From an uncultured Prevotella sp. (GTDB lineage Bacteria; Bacteroidota; Bacteroidia; Bacteroidales; Bacteroidaceae), in contig CAJONO010000134.1 of assembly GCA_905235905.1 (NCBI GenBank), positions 1-41,193 of the forward strand: 41,193 nucleotides of DNA, in the 5' to 3' direction. The notes beneath the pieces are model-generated. The model saw nothing but the letters and a program-made list of their open reading frames with translations. It did no database searches and was not told where the DNA came from. Position numbers and translations under genes: made by a program. Within the stretch, counting starts at the first letter, position 1; each line of letters opens with the position of its first letter. Shown one piece after another: positions 31,538 to 38,456 of this stretch.

Positions 31538-31568
31538 AGCCCTGTGGAATTGCTTCTGCAGGGCTTTT
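31538..31568 (+). terminator. Terminator of the PL11 operon
   Basis: A 12-bp stem, AGCCCTGTGGAA (31538-31549) with 31554-31565 (two G-U pairs), around a TTGC loop, followed by TTT. It lies 63 bases past the last stop. Confidence 0.75.
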
Positions 31569-31635
31569 CGGTAAAAATAGGGGTTCCCCTAAGAAATTGT
31601 AGGAATAATCCTTGTTCTACTTTCAAAAAAATCGC

Positions 31636-31643
31636 TACCTTTG
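31636..31643 (+). promoter_or_regulatory. -7 box for the glycine-zipper lipoprotein gene
   Basis: TACCTTTG, with a CTTG at 31611-31614 about 21 bases upstream as a possible -33 element. Confidence 0.6.
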
Positions 31644-31695
31644 CAAGCGAATTGCATATCGGGCCTATGGCCTAAACAGACAGAAAGGAAGAAGA

Positions 31696-32358
31696 ATGAA
31701 GAAAGAAAGACTTGCCATCACAGCGAAAAAGAGCCTCGTTTTTTCCGTAGTCGCACTGCTCCTGCTGAGCAGCTGTAGCAGCAATACCGCCACCGGTGCC
31801 TATACGGGTGCCCAGTTTGGTCATGTCCTCGGTTCGGCCATAGGCGGACTCTCTGGCGGATGGAAAGGCCAGCAGCAGGGAACGATTATCGGCATGGTGG
31901 GTGGTGCCATTGCCGGTGCAGCCATCGGAAAGGCTGTCGACAGGGCAAAGGAGCGCAGCATGGCCGACGGAATGGCCAATGCCTGCGGTCAGAAGCCGCA
32001 GCAAGTCGACTTCCTCGATATAAGCAACATCAGAATTGACGATGCAGACGGCGACGGCTGTCTGATGCGCGGCGAGGAGTGTACGTTGACATTCGAACTG
32101 ATAAACAATAGCGGCGAGGCCCTCTACAACGTGCGCCCCACGGTCGAAGAGACCACAGGCAACAAGCAAGTCAGCATCTCGCCCTCACTGCTCATTGAAC
32201 ACATCGCCCCCCATAAGGGCATACGCTACACATCGACCATCAAGGGCGGCAAACGCCTGAAAAAGGGCGAGATAAGACTGCAAGTCAGCATCGTCGACGA
32301 AAACAGGGCCATACTCTGCAAAACCGACGAGCTGGTGGTGCCGACGAAGAAAGAGTAG
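31696..32358 (+). CDS. Glycine-zipper lipoprotein
   Basis: 220 residues from ATG 31696. A lysine-rich N-terminus and hydrophobic stretch end in a lipobox, LLLLSSCSS. A glycine-zipper segment follows (about 45-85: GHVLGSAIGGLSGGWKG, GTIIGMVGGAIAGAAIGKAVD), of the kind that packs helices or inserts into membranes. The C-terminal half (from about 100) is beta-rich and Ig-like (DISNIRIDDADGDGCLMRGE, LTFELINNSGEALYNV), resembling domains that bind other envelope proteins. Probably anchored to the outer membrane; the function is unknown. It has its own promoter at 31636. Confidence 0.85.
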   Translation: MKKERLAITAKKSLVFSVVALLLLSSCSSNTATGAYTGAQFGHVLGSAIGGLSGGWKGQQQGTIIGMVGGAIAGAAIGKAVDRAKERSMADGMANACGQKPQQVDFLDISNIRIDDADGDGCLMRGEECTLTFELINNSGEALYNVRPTVEETTGNKQVSISPSLLIEHIAPHKGIRYTSTIKGGKRLKKGEIRLQVSIVDENRAILCKTDELVVPTKKE

Positions 32359-32378
32359 GCTATCCCTCACCTCTTTCG

Positions 32379-32618
32379 CTATTTCCCAGCGACTTTTCTC
32401 GTCGTTCCGTCGCTCATCCTGACGATGTTCAGGCTTTTCGTGTGCTGGCTGGTATGCAGACCGTTGAGGGAGTATCGGGCAACTACATTCTTTCTGTCAT
32501 CCATAACGCCATTGACACTCATCTTCTGATTTGTCAGAACCATCACGGTCTTGAAACTTCCCAAGGTTGCTTTCGTTTTATATGCACTAACTGAAGCAGT
32601 AGGATCGTGCAGCTTCAT
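32379..32618 (-). pseudogene. Remnant: C-terminal end of a secreted protein (sorting tail only)
   Basis: A 79-codon ORF whose end (ARYSLNGLHTS ... LNIVRMSDGTTRKV) is a recognisable Prevotella C-terminal sorting-type tail. The preceding 45 residues (FKTVMVLTNQKMSVNGVMDDRKNVV) look like the end of a larger domain. There is no signal peptide. The frame stays open upstream (SYFFEGPSPEK) until it reaches the 22-bp repeat array at 32652, so the 5' part of the gene appears to have been lost where the array now stands. The tail itself departs from consensus (HTSQHTKS), as expected for a gene under no selection. Confidence 0.6.
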
Positions 32619-32651
32619 CTTTTCGGGAGAAGGCCCTTCAAAGAAGTACGA

Positions 32652-32739
32652 ATGCTGAAGTACTGGAGTACGGATGTTGAAGTACTGGAGTACGGATACT
32701 GAAGTACTGGAGTACGGATGCTGAAGTATTAGAAACGGC
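32652..32739. repeat. 22-bp tandem repeat array 3
   Basis: Units start at 32652, 32674, 32696 and (decayed) 32718, each ATGCTGAAGTAC, ATGTTGAAGTAC or ATACTGAAGTAC followed by a TGGAGTACGG-type half in the first three. The period is 22 and positions 3-4 vary as in array 2. GTAC palindromes recur inside each unit. Confidence 0.8.
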
Positions 32740-32770
32740 TGCTAATATTGTTTAAAAAGGCATAAAGAAT

Positions 32771-32801
32771 TTGGCTGGGCAAAACGGAACGGCTATTTTT
32801 G
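32771..32801 (+). promoter_or_regulatory. Promoter of the carboxypeptidase-regulatory-like gene
   Basis: TTGG (32771-32774), a 19-base spacer, then TATTTTTG (32794-32801). This is a full -33/-7 match. Confidence 0.65.
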
Positions 32802-32854
32802 TAGCGATTAAGTAATAGGCGACACTTCCAAGCATTGCAGTATTTGTGAAGAAT

Positions 32855-33361
32855 ATGACAACAAGACTTACGACCCTTCTGCTGGTAATAGCACTGTGCT
32901 ACGCTTCGGCTTCGGCCCAGCGCCGGCTCGTTGTGGCCGACGTTGAGACGCTGCTGCCTGTCATCGGAGCAAGCGTGGTGGGTGGCAGAAGCACCGTAAT
33001 GACCGATTCGGCTGGATGGTTTTCGGTGCCCGACAGCTGCAAGTCGCTCATATTCTCGCATGTGGGCTATGAGAGCCGCATCGTCAACGTTGCCGATGTG
33101 CGCGATACGGTGTTCCTTATCTCGAAGCTGCTCAGCGTAGAGGGCGTGGTGGTGTTCGGCCGGAAGAAGGATGACAGCAAGATTAAGGAACTGAACAAGC
33201 GGCTGCGCATGCAACAGACAGAGATGCAACTGGCTGCCGCCGACCCCAGCAAAGGCACCGACCTGCTAAAGCTTTTTGGCTATCTGATACCCAAGAAGTG
33301 GCGCAAGAACAAGAAGGAGGAGCGGAAAAAGCGCCTAAAGGAGATATTGGATGCCTATTAG
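32855..33361 (+). CDS. Small secreted protein with carboxypeptidase-regulatory-like domain
   Basis: 168 residues from ATG 32855 (a GTG at 32846 would add three). A signal peptide (MTTRLTTLLLVIALCYASASAQ) is followed by one beta-sandwich domain (about 24-100) of the carboxypeptidase D regulatory-like type (VETLLPVIGASVVGGRSTVMT, DSAGWFSVPDSCKSLIFSHV, GYESRIV), and then a strongly basic C-terminus (KKWRKNKKEERKKRLKE). The domain occurs at the N-terminus of TonB-dependent transporters, but here it is alone. The function is unknown. The stop abuts the stop of the convergent activase gene with no intervening base. Confidence 0.82.
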   Translation: MTTRLTTLLLVIALCYASASAQRRLVVADVETLLPVIGASVVGGRSTVMTDSAGWFSVPDSCKSLIFSHVGYESRIVNVADVRDTVFLISKLLSVEGVVVFGRKKDDSKIKELNKRLRMQQTEMQLAAADPSKGTDLLKLFGYLIPKKWRKNKKEERKKRLKEILDAY

Positions 33362-34300
33362 TCAGCCTCCGACGATGACGTTGAGGCCCACAGCCTCAAG
33401 TTGGGCGCTACAACGCTGAAGGGTGTCGTCGGTAGGAGGCTCCATCCTGATTTGCTGCGGATTGTAACTGCTCCACATGCGGCGGTGCTTGTCCTTGCCC
33501 ACGTCGTGGTAAGGAAGGAGGTGGACGGTGAGAGGTGAGAGGTGAGAGGTGAGAGGTGAGAGTTGAGAGGTGAGAGTTGAGAGGTAACGGGCGGTGGCTT
33601 CGATATTTGCCTCGTCGGCGTTGATGCCCTCAATGAGGGGGATGCGGATAGAGAAGCGGGCATCGGTCTGGGCCAGCCGTCGTATGTTTTGCAGAATAAG
33701 CTCGTTGGGAGCACCCGTGTAAAGGCGGTGCTTCTCGCTGTCCATGAGCTTCAGGTCGACGAGCCACAGGTCGCATTCGGCAGCCACGCGGGCCACAATA
33801 TCCCAAGGGGCATAGAGCGTGGTGTCGACGGTGCGGTGGAACCCCCTGCGCCCCAGTTCGCGAAGCAGTTCTACTGCATCGTCGGCATGCATCAACGGTT
33901 CGCCACCACAGAGGGTCACGCCGCCCCCGCTGTCTTCCATAATGTCGCGCTCCTTCTCGATTTCGGCCATCAGCTGTTCCATCGTCCACTCACGGCCACA
34001 CATTTCCAACGCAGTGGTGGGACACTCATCGGTGCAGCGGCCGCAACGGGTGCAAGCATTGGTGTCGAGGATGATGCCATTGGGGGTGAGCGAGAGACAC
34101 TGTTGCTGACAGGCAGCCACACACGTACCGCAGCCAATGCACTTGCTCTTCTTGTAGAGCACTTGTGGATGGGGCGACCAGCTTTCGGGGTTATGGCACC
34201 ACACGCAATGCAGTGGGCATCCTTTCATGAAAATGGTGGTGCGGATGCCCGGCCCGTCGTTGATGGCGTAGCGCTTGATGTCAAAAATCAGACTATTCAA
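33362..34300 (-). CDS. Glycyl-radical enzyme activating protein (radical SAM)
   Basis: 312 residues. Radical SAM cluster motif C28-PLH-C32-VW-C35 and two ferredoxin-type clusters (CIGCGTCVAAC and CTRCGRCTDEC) match activases of glycyl radical enzymes. It would generate the radical on the enzyme encoded just upstream. No ATG fits: the frame is closed by TGA at 34304-34306, and the first usable codon is TTG at 34298-34300, two codons before the conserved N-terminal SLIFDIKRYAINDGPGIRT. Residues 239-257, just before the conserved LTVHLLPYHDVGKDKHRR, are encoded by eight 7-bp repeats. The activase therefore has an unusual start and an unusual internal Ser/Leu/Thr/His-rich insert. Confidence 0.9.
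   Translation of the reverse strand: MNSLIFDIKRYAINDGPGIRTTIFMKGCPLHCVWCHNPESWSPHPQVLYKKSKCIGCGTCVAACQQQCLSLTPNGIILDTNACTRCGRCTDECPTTALEMCGREWTMEQLMAEIEKERDIMEDSGGGVTLCGGEPLMHADDAVELLRELGRRGFHRTVDTTLYAPWDIVARVAAECDLWLVDLKLMDSEKHRLYTGAPNELILQNIRRLAQTDARFSIRIPLIEGINADEANIEATARYLSTLTSQLSPLTSHLSPLTVHLLPYHDVGKDKHRRMWSSYNPQQIRMEPPTDDTLQRCSAQLEAVGLNVIVGG
33527..33585. repeat. Eight 7-bp repeats inside the activase gene
   Basis: GGTGAGA x5 (33527-33561), then GTTGAGA, GGTGAGA, GTTGAGA and a partial GGT. Because 7 is not a multiple of 3, loss or gain of one unit would shift the frame and cut off the C-terminal portion of the enzyme. Confidence 0.85.
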
Positions 34301-34352
34301 ATCTCAAACCTCAATTCTCAAACCTAAAACCTCAAACCTAAAACCTCAAACC
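34301..34352. repeat. Seven 7-bp repeats between the glycyl radical enzyme and its activase
   Basis: ATCTCAA, ACCTCAA, TTCTCAA, ACCTAAA, ACCTCAA, ACCTAAA, ACCTCAA, then ACC. The tract fills the gap between the two genes and touches the TTG start of the activase. Confidence 0.8.
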
Positions 34353-34355
34353 TTG

Positions 34356-36755
34356 TCAATATTCTTCGTTCTCTGTTCGTGCGATAATCTCGTTCTGCAG
34401 TTGCTCGGTCATGTCGTTGAAATAGTCGCTATAGCCAGCCACGCGCACCAGCAGGTCGCGATATTCGTCGGGATGGCGCTGGGCATCGTGCAGGGTGGCC
34501 GTGTCGACAATATTGAACTGTATGTGATGGCCGCCCAGTTTGAAATAGGTACGGATGAGACTGCCCAGCTTCTTCTGGTCTTCCTCGCGCTTGAGCAGCT
34601 GTGGCACGAAGCGCACGTTGAGCAGTGTGCCGCCGCTCTTCGTCTGGTCGAGCTTGCCCAACGACTTGATGACGGCTGTAGGTCCGTGCGAGTCGCTGCC
34701 GTGGGCAGGCGATGTGCCATCGCTGATGGCAAAGTGGGCAAAGCGGCCGTTGGGCGTAGCACCGCATACAGAGCCGAAGTAATTGTGACAGGTGGTAGAG
34801 AGCATGTTCAGATGGGTCTTGCCGCCACGGGTGTTGGGTCGTCCCTCGATGGCCTTCACCAAGTCGTCGTAGACGCGCACGGCAATCGTGTCGGCATAAG
34901 GGTCGTCATTGCCGAAGAAGGGCGTATGGTTGCGAATGTATTGGCGCATAGCCTCACCCCCTTCCCAGTTTTTCCTGCAGGCCCCCAGTATCTCGTCCAT
35001 CGTGTAGCGCTTATCCTCGAAGACGTGCTTCTTCAGCGTAGTGAAACAGTCGGTGATGGTGCCCAGGCCCGTACACTGGATGTAGGTGGTATTATAGCGG
35101 GCACCGCCACTGTAGTAGTCGCGCCCCTTCTCAATGCAGTCGTCAATATAGAGGCTGAGGAAGGTGGCAGGGGCATAGAGCGAGAACATGCGCTCGATAT
35201 AGTTGTTGACCGAGAGCTTGAGGTTGACGAAATACTCCATCTGCTTGTGCCAGGCATCGTACAGTTCCTCGAAAGTCTTGAACTGGAGCGGGTCGCCCGT
35301 TTCCAGGCCCAGCTTCTTGCCAGTTTCGGGGTCGATGCCGTTGTTGAGTGTTATTTCCAGAATCTTCGGCGTGTTCAGATAGCCCGTCAGCAGATAGGCC
35401 TCCTTGCCGAAGGCACCCACCTCGATACACCCCGAACAGCCGCCTTCGCGGGCATCTTCGAGCGTCTTGCCCTGGCGCACCAGCTCCTGCACATAGGTGT
35501 CGGGATTGAAGATTGAAGGATAGCCGTGCCCCTCACGGATAACGCGAATGCCTTCCAAAAGGAAGTCGTCGGGCGTATTCTTCGCAATATGGATGCTCAG
35601 GCCAGGCTGCAACTGGTGCAGCTCTTCCTGTATCTCGAGAATCATGAACGACAGATCGTTGGCCGCACTGTTGCCGTTGCGGTCTACGCCACCAATATTA
35701 ATATTCGTGAAGTCGTTGTAGGTGCCACTTTCCAAAGCCGTCACCCCCACCTTCGGCGGTGCCGGCTGGTTGTTGAACTTAATCCAGAGACAGCTGAGCA
35801 GCTCCTTGGCCTGGTCGCGGGTCAGTGTGCCTTCAGCCAGTCCCTTTTCGTAGAACGGACGCAGGTGCTGGTCGATGTGACCGGGATTCATCGAGTCCCA
35901 GCCGTTCAGCTCGGTCACCGTACCCAGGTGTACGAACCAATACATCTGAATAGCCTCCCAGAGGTCGCGGGGCGCATGGGCTGGCACGTGGTGACACACA
36001 TCGGCTATCTTCTCCAGTTCCTGCTTGCGCTGCGTGTTGGTTTCCTCGGCAGCCATCTGCTCGGCCAGCTGTGCATGACGTTCAGCAAAGAGGATGGCGG
36101 CATCGCACGAGATGGCCATGGCCTCCAGCTCCTGCTGCTTGTCGGTGGCTTCGGGGTCGTTGATGTAGTCAAGGCTCCTGATTTTCCGTTCGATGCGTGC
36201 CTTCACGTCGAGCAGACCCTCGTGATACATCTTGCCATCCATGGCCGTATGACCAGCAGCCCGCTGCTCCATGAACTCAGTGAAGACACCGGCATGATAG
36301 GCCTCTTCCCACTCGCGTGAGACGTGGTTGAAGATGCGCTCGCGCTGCGTCTTTCCCTTCCAGTAGGGGATGACCTCGCGCTTGTAGGTGTCAATGTCGG
36401 CCTGCGAAATGGTGTAGCGCTGCAATTCACGCTCATTGAGCGTATGCAAATCCTCTACCGAGTGGCAGGTCAGTTCGGGAAACGTAGGCACCGCCTTGGG
36501 CAATGGGCCTCGCTCGCCCACTATCAGCTCGTCGGGGCCGATATAGATGGTCTTCTTCTTGCAGATTTCATAGAAGTTGCGGGCACGCAACACGGGGGTG
36601 GGCATGGTACCGTAGTTTTCCTTGTAGAAGGCGGTCTCGATGAGTGCCCGCTCGATGGAAAGCGTCGTAGGGGTATCGAGACTCTGCTGATGCAGACGCT
36701 TGATGCGGTCGTTCATGCCACCGTCGTTTTCGGGGTGCTTGATGCTATAGTTCAT
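34356..36755 (-). CDS. hypD: Glycyl radical enzyme, probably trans-4-hydroxy-L-proline dehydratase (HypD-like)
   Basis: 799 residues from the ATG at 36753-36755; an upstream TTG in frame is rejected because it overlaps the promoter. The thiyl-radical Cys443 and Glu445 lie in GGCSGCIEVGAFGKEAY, and the radical glycine G774 in RVAGYSDYF near the C-terminus. Segments FNNQPAPPKVGVT, YWFVHLGTVTELNGWDS, GPTAVIKSLGKLD and GGHHIQFNIVD resemble HypD as I recall it (from Clostridioides), with the SGC-x-E motif and DQHL conserved, and differ from pyruvate formate-lyase. HypD converts hydroxyproline to pyrroline-carboxylate. No proC (reductase) is nearby, so the substrate is inferred only. Paired with the activase downstream. 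Confidence 0.8.
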   Translation of the reverse strand: MNYSIKHPENDGGMNDRIKRLHQQSLDTPTTLSIERALIETAFYKENYGTMPTPVLRARNFYEICKKKTIYIGPDELIVGERGPLPKAVPTFPELTCHSVEDLHTLNERELQRYTISQADIDTYKREVIPYWKGKTQRERIFNHVSREWEEAYHAGVFTEFMEQRAAGHTAMDGKMYHEGLLDVKARIERKIRSLDYINDPEATDKQQELEAMAISCDAAILFAERHAQLAEQMAAEETNTQRKQELEKIADVCHHVPAHAPRDLWEAIQMYWFVHLGTVTELNGWDSMNPGHIDQHLRPFYEKGLAEGTLTRDQAKELLSCLWIKFNNQPAPPKVGVTALESGTYNDFTNINIGGVDRNGNSAANDLSFMILEIQEELHQLQPGLSIHIAKNTPDDFLLEGIRVIREGHGYPSIFNPDTYVQELVRQGKTLEDAREGGCSGCIEVGAFGKEAYLLTGYLNTPKILEITLNNGIDPETGKKLGLETGDPLQFKTFEELYDAWHKQMEYFVNLKLSVNNYIERMFSLYAPATFLSLYIDDCIEKGRDYYSGGARYNTTYIQCTGLGTITDCFTTLKKHVFEDKRYTMDEILGACRKNWEGGEAMRQYIRNHTPFFGNDDPYADTIAVRVYDDLVKAIEGRPNTRGGKTHLNMLSTTCHNYFGSVCGATPNGRFAHFAISDGTSPAHGSDSHGPTAVIKSLGKLDQTKSGGTLLNVRFVPQLLKREEDQKKLGSLIRTYFKLGGHHIQFNIVDTATLHDAQRHPDEYRDLLVRVAGYSDYFNDMTEQLQNEIIARTENEEY

Positions 36756-36776
36756 AAGTTCGGTGATTTTTGTTGG

Positions 36777-36808
36777 CAAAAATAAGCAATTATTCCAACA
36801 TCTACAAA
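36777..36808 (-). promoter_or_regulatory. Promoter of the glycyl radical enzyme operon
   Basis: Minus strand TTTG (36805-36808), a 20-base spacer, then TATTTTTG (36777-36784), 21 bases before the ATG. Confidence 0.65.
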
Positions 36809-36891
36809 TATATTTGCCCTAAATGTTTCAATAAGTCGGCCTTTTTATCACTTTTTCACGGGAAATGACGCGACAATTCAGAAAAAAGTAG

Positions 36892-36899
36892 TATCTTTG
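36892..36899 (+). promoter_or_regulatory. -7 box for the DUF3109 gene
   Basis: TATCTTTG, 57 bases upstream of the ATG at 36957, in the region between divergent genes. Confidence 0.55.
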
Positions 36900-36956
36900 C
36901 ATGCTGTAGCTTCATCATTCTTTTCTTTCATCGAAACACGCTATTCGGCAATCATC

Positions 36957-37586
36957 ATGGACAGACAACTTCCTCCCATACTGCAGATAGGCGAAATACT
37001 CCTTTCGTCGGACATCCTCGCCGAACAATTCTGCTGCGACCTTTCGGCTTGCAAGGGCGAATGCTGCATAGAAGGCGATGCGGGAGCACCCGTGACACTC
37101 GACGAGGTGATGCAGATTGAAGATTCGCTCGACGCTTGCTGGAGCAGTCTTTCGGCCTCGGCCCAGGCAGTAATTGACAAGCAGGGGGTGGCCTATACCG
37201 ACCAAGAAGGCGACTTGGTGACAAGTATCGTAAATGGGAAAGACTGCGTCTTCACTTATTACGATCGTCTCGTGGTCGACGGTTTACCCGTCGACAATTG
37301 CTGCCTCTGCGCCATCGAAAAGGCCTACAGAACGGGGCGTTCCTCCTTTTGCAAGCCCATCAGCTGTGCGCTCTACCCTATTCGCGAGAAACGTTTCGGC
37401 GACGGAACGGTGGCCCTGAACTACCACAAATGGGCCGTTTGCAAAGCCGCAGTGGAAAAAGGCCATGAGCTGGGCATGCCTGTCTATCGGTTCTTAGAGG
37501 GGCCGCTCGTGCGCCGTTTCGGCAAGGAATGGTACGACGAGCTTTGCTCCGTGGCCGACGACCTTCGGCAGCAGGGCTACCTATAG
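36957..37586 (+). CDS. DUF3109 family cysteine-rich protein
   Basis: 209 residues from ATG 36957 (start MDRQLPPILQIGEILLSSDI, the family N-terminus). About eleven cysteines occur in the pattern FCCDLSACKGECCIEGDAGA, DCVFTY, NCCLCAIEKAY, FCKPISCALYPIR and AVCKAA, which is characteristic of DUF3109/YkgJ-like proteins thought to bind Fe-S or zinc. The role is unknown. The gene is divergent from the glycyl radical operon, and its 3' end overlaps the stop of the AraC gene: the palindrome CTATAG at 37581-37586 holds both stops. Confidence 0.9.
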   Translation: MDRQLPPILQIGEILLSSDILAEQFCCDLSACKGECCIEGDAGAPVTLDEVMQIEDSLDACWSSLSASAQAVIDKQGVAYTDQEGDLVTSIVNGKDCVFTYYDRLVVDGLPVDNCCLCAIEKAYRTGRSSFCKPISCALYPIREKRFGDGTVALNYHKWAVCKAAVEKGHELGMPVYRFLEGPLVRRFGKEWYDELCSVADDLRQQGYL

Positions 37587-38456
37587 CTTGCGATATTCCG
37601 ACGGACTCATGCCCACATGTTCCTTGAAATACTTGCCAAGGAACGACTGGTTGGGAAAATGCAGTTCCTTGGTTATTTCCTTGATGGTCTTTGTCGTATT
37701 TTTCAGCAATACGCGAGCCTCAAGAATCACATAGTTGTCAATCCATTCGTTTGGCGTTCGCCTACTCACATGCTTCACTGCCTCGGATAGGTATTTGGGC
37801 GTGATGCATAACTGCTGGGCATACCAACTGACACGGCGCTCATGACGGCAATTCATCTCGACAAGACGAATGAACTGGGTGAAAAGGACCTCGGCACGGC
37901 TCTGCCGCACTTCGCCCACTTGCTGAAACTTGTAGATGACATTACTCAAGTCGTAGAACATGGCAAGCATCAGAGTGCGTATGAGGTCACGGCGGAACAG
38001 GTTCCCCGTCTGAAGTACTCTGTTTCGGATGACATAGAAATAGTCACGGAACACCTGCTGTTCACGCTCGGCAAGGGGGAAGATAGGGTGGTTATAGGAG
38101 AAGAGGAACAGGGCCGAAAGGTCGCTCACGTTGCGCATAATCTCATTGTAGAACGACACCGACACTATCATGCACAGCCCCTCCAAGTCGGACGTGGCCT
38201 CATACTGGTCGATGACATGGCGCTCACTGGCAATGATAACATGGCCGGGAGTGAGCAGTTGCTCTTTCATGTCCATGCGATAGCGTACGCTGCCCCTTGT
38301 GCAAAGGCCTATGAGGATGAAATTCATGCGGCGCGGCTCCTTGGGGAAGGGAGCCTCGGCCAAACGGTCAAGTAACAGGAGGTCGTTTCCCAAGGATTCG
38401 CCGCCATTCCACAGCTTGGCCTTCTCAATGTCTGTTTCAACGATTGTCTTATCCAT
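37581..38456 (-). CDS. AraC family transcriptional regulator
   Basis: 291 residues: an N-terminal cupin-like sensor domain (about 40-160; IGLCTRGSVRYRMDM, LTPGHVIIASERHVI) and a C-terminal AraC DNA-binding domain (about 190-291; SWYAQQLCITPKYLSEAVKH and the second HTH ITKELHFPNQSFLGKYFKEHVGMSPSEYRKL). The ATG overlaps the GH95 stop by 8 bases, so it is translationally coupled to the fucosidase gene and probably controls it or its substrate's uptake. Confidence 0.92.
   Translation of the reverse strand: MDKTIVETDIEKAKLWNGGESLGNDLLLLDRLAEAPFPKEPRRMNFILIGLCTRGSVRYRMDMKEQLLTPGHVIIASERHVIDQYEATSDLEGLCMIVSVSFYNEIMRNVSDLSALFLFSYNHPIFPLAEREQQVFRDYFYVIRNRVLQTGNLFRRDLIRTLMLAMFYDLSNVIYKFQQVGEVRQSRAEVLFTQFIRLVEMNCRHERRVSWYAQQLCITPKYLSEAVKHVSRRTPNEWIDNYVILEARVLLKNTTKTIKEITKELHFPNQSFLGKYFKEHVGMSPSEYRKL

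Noticed and set aside
33586..34300. The two heptad tracts at 33527 and 34301 as arms of a second IVS-like unit
   Set aside because: They are inverted in orientation but not closely complementary, and the DNA between them is the conserved core of the activase and not an inserted ORF.
36756..36779. Upstream TTG start for the glycyl radical enzyme
   Set aside because: It overlaps the -7 box TATTTTTG; the ATG at 36755 gives a normal protein.
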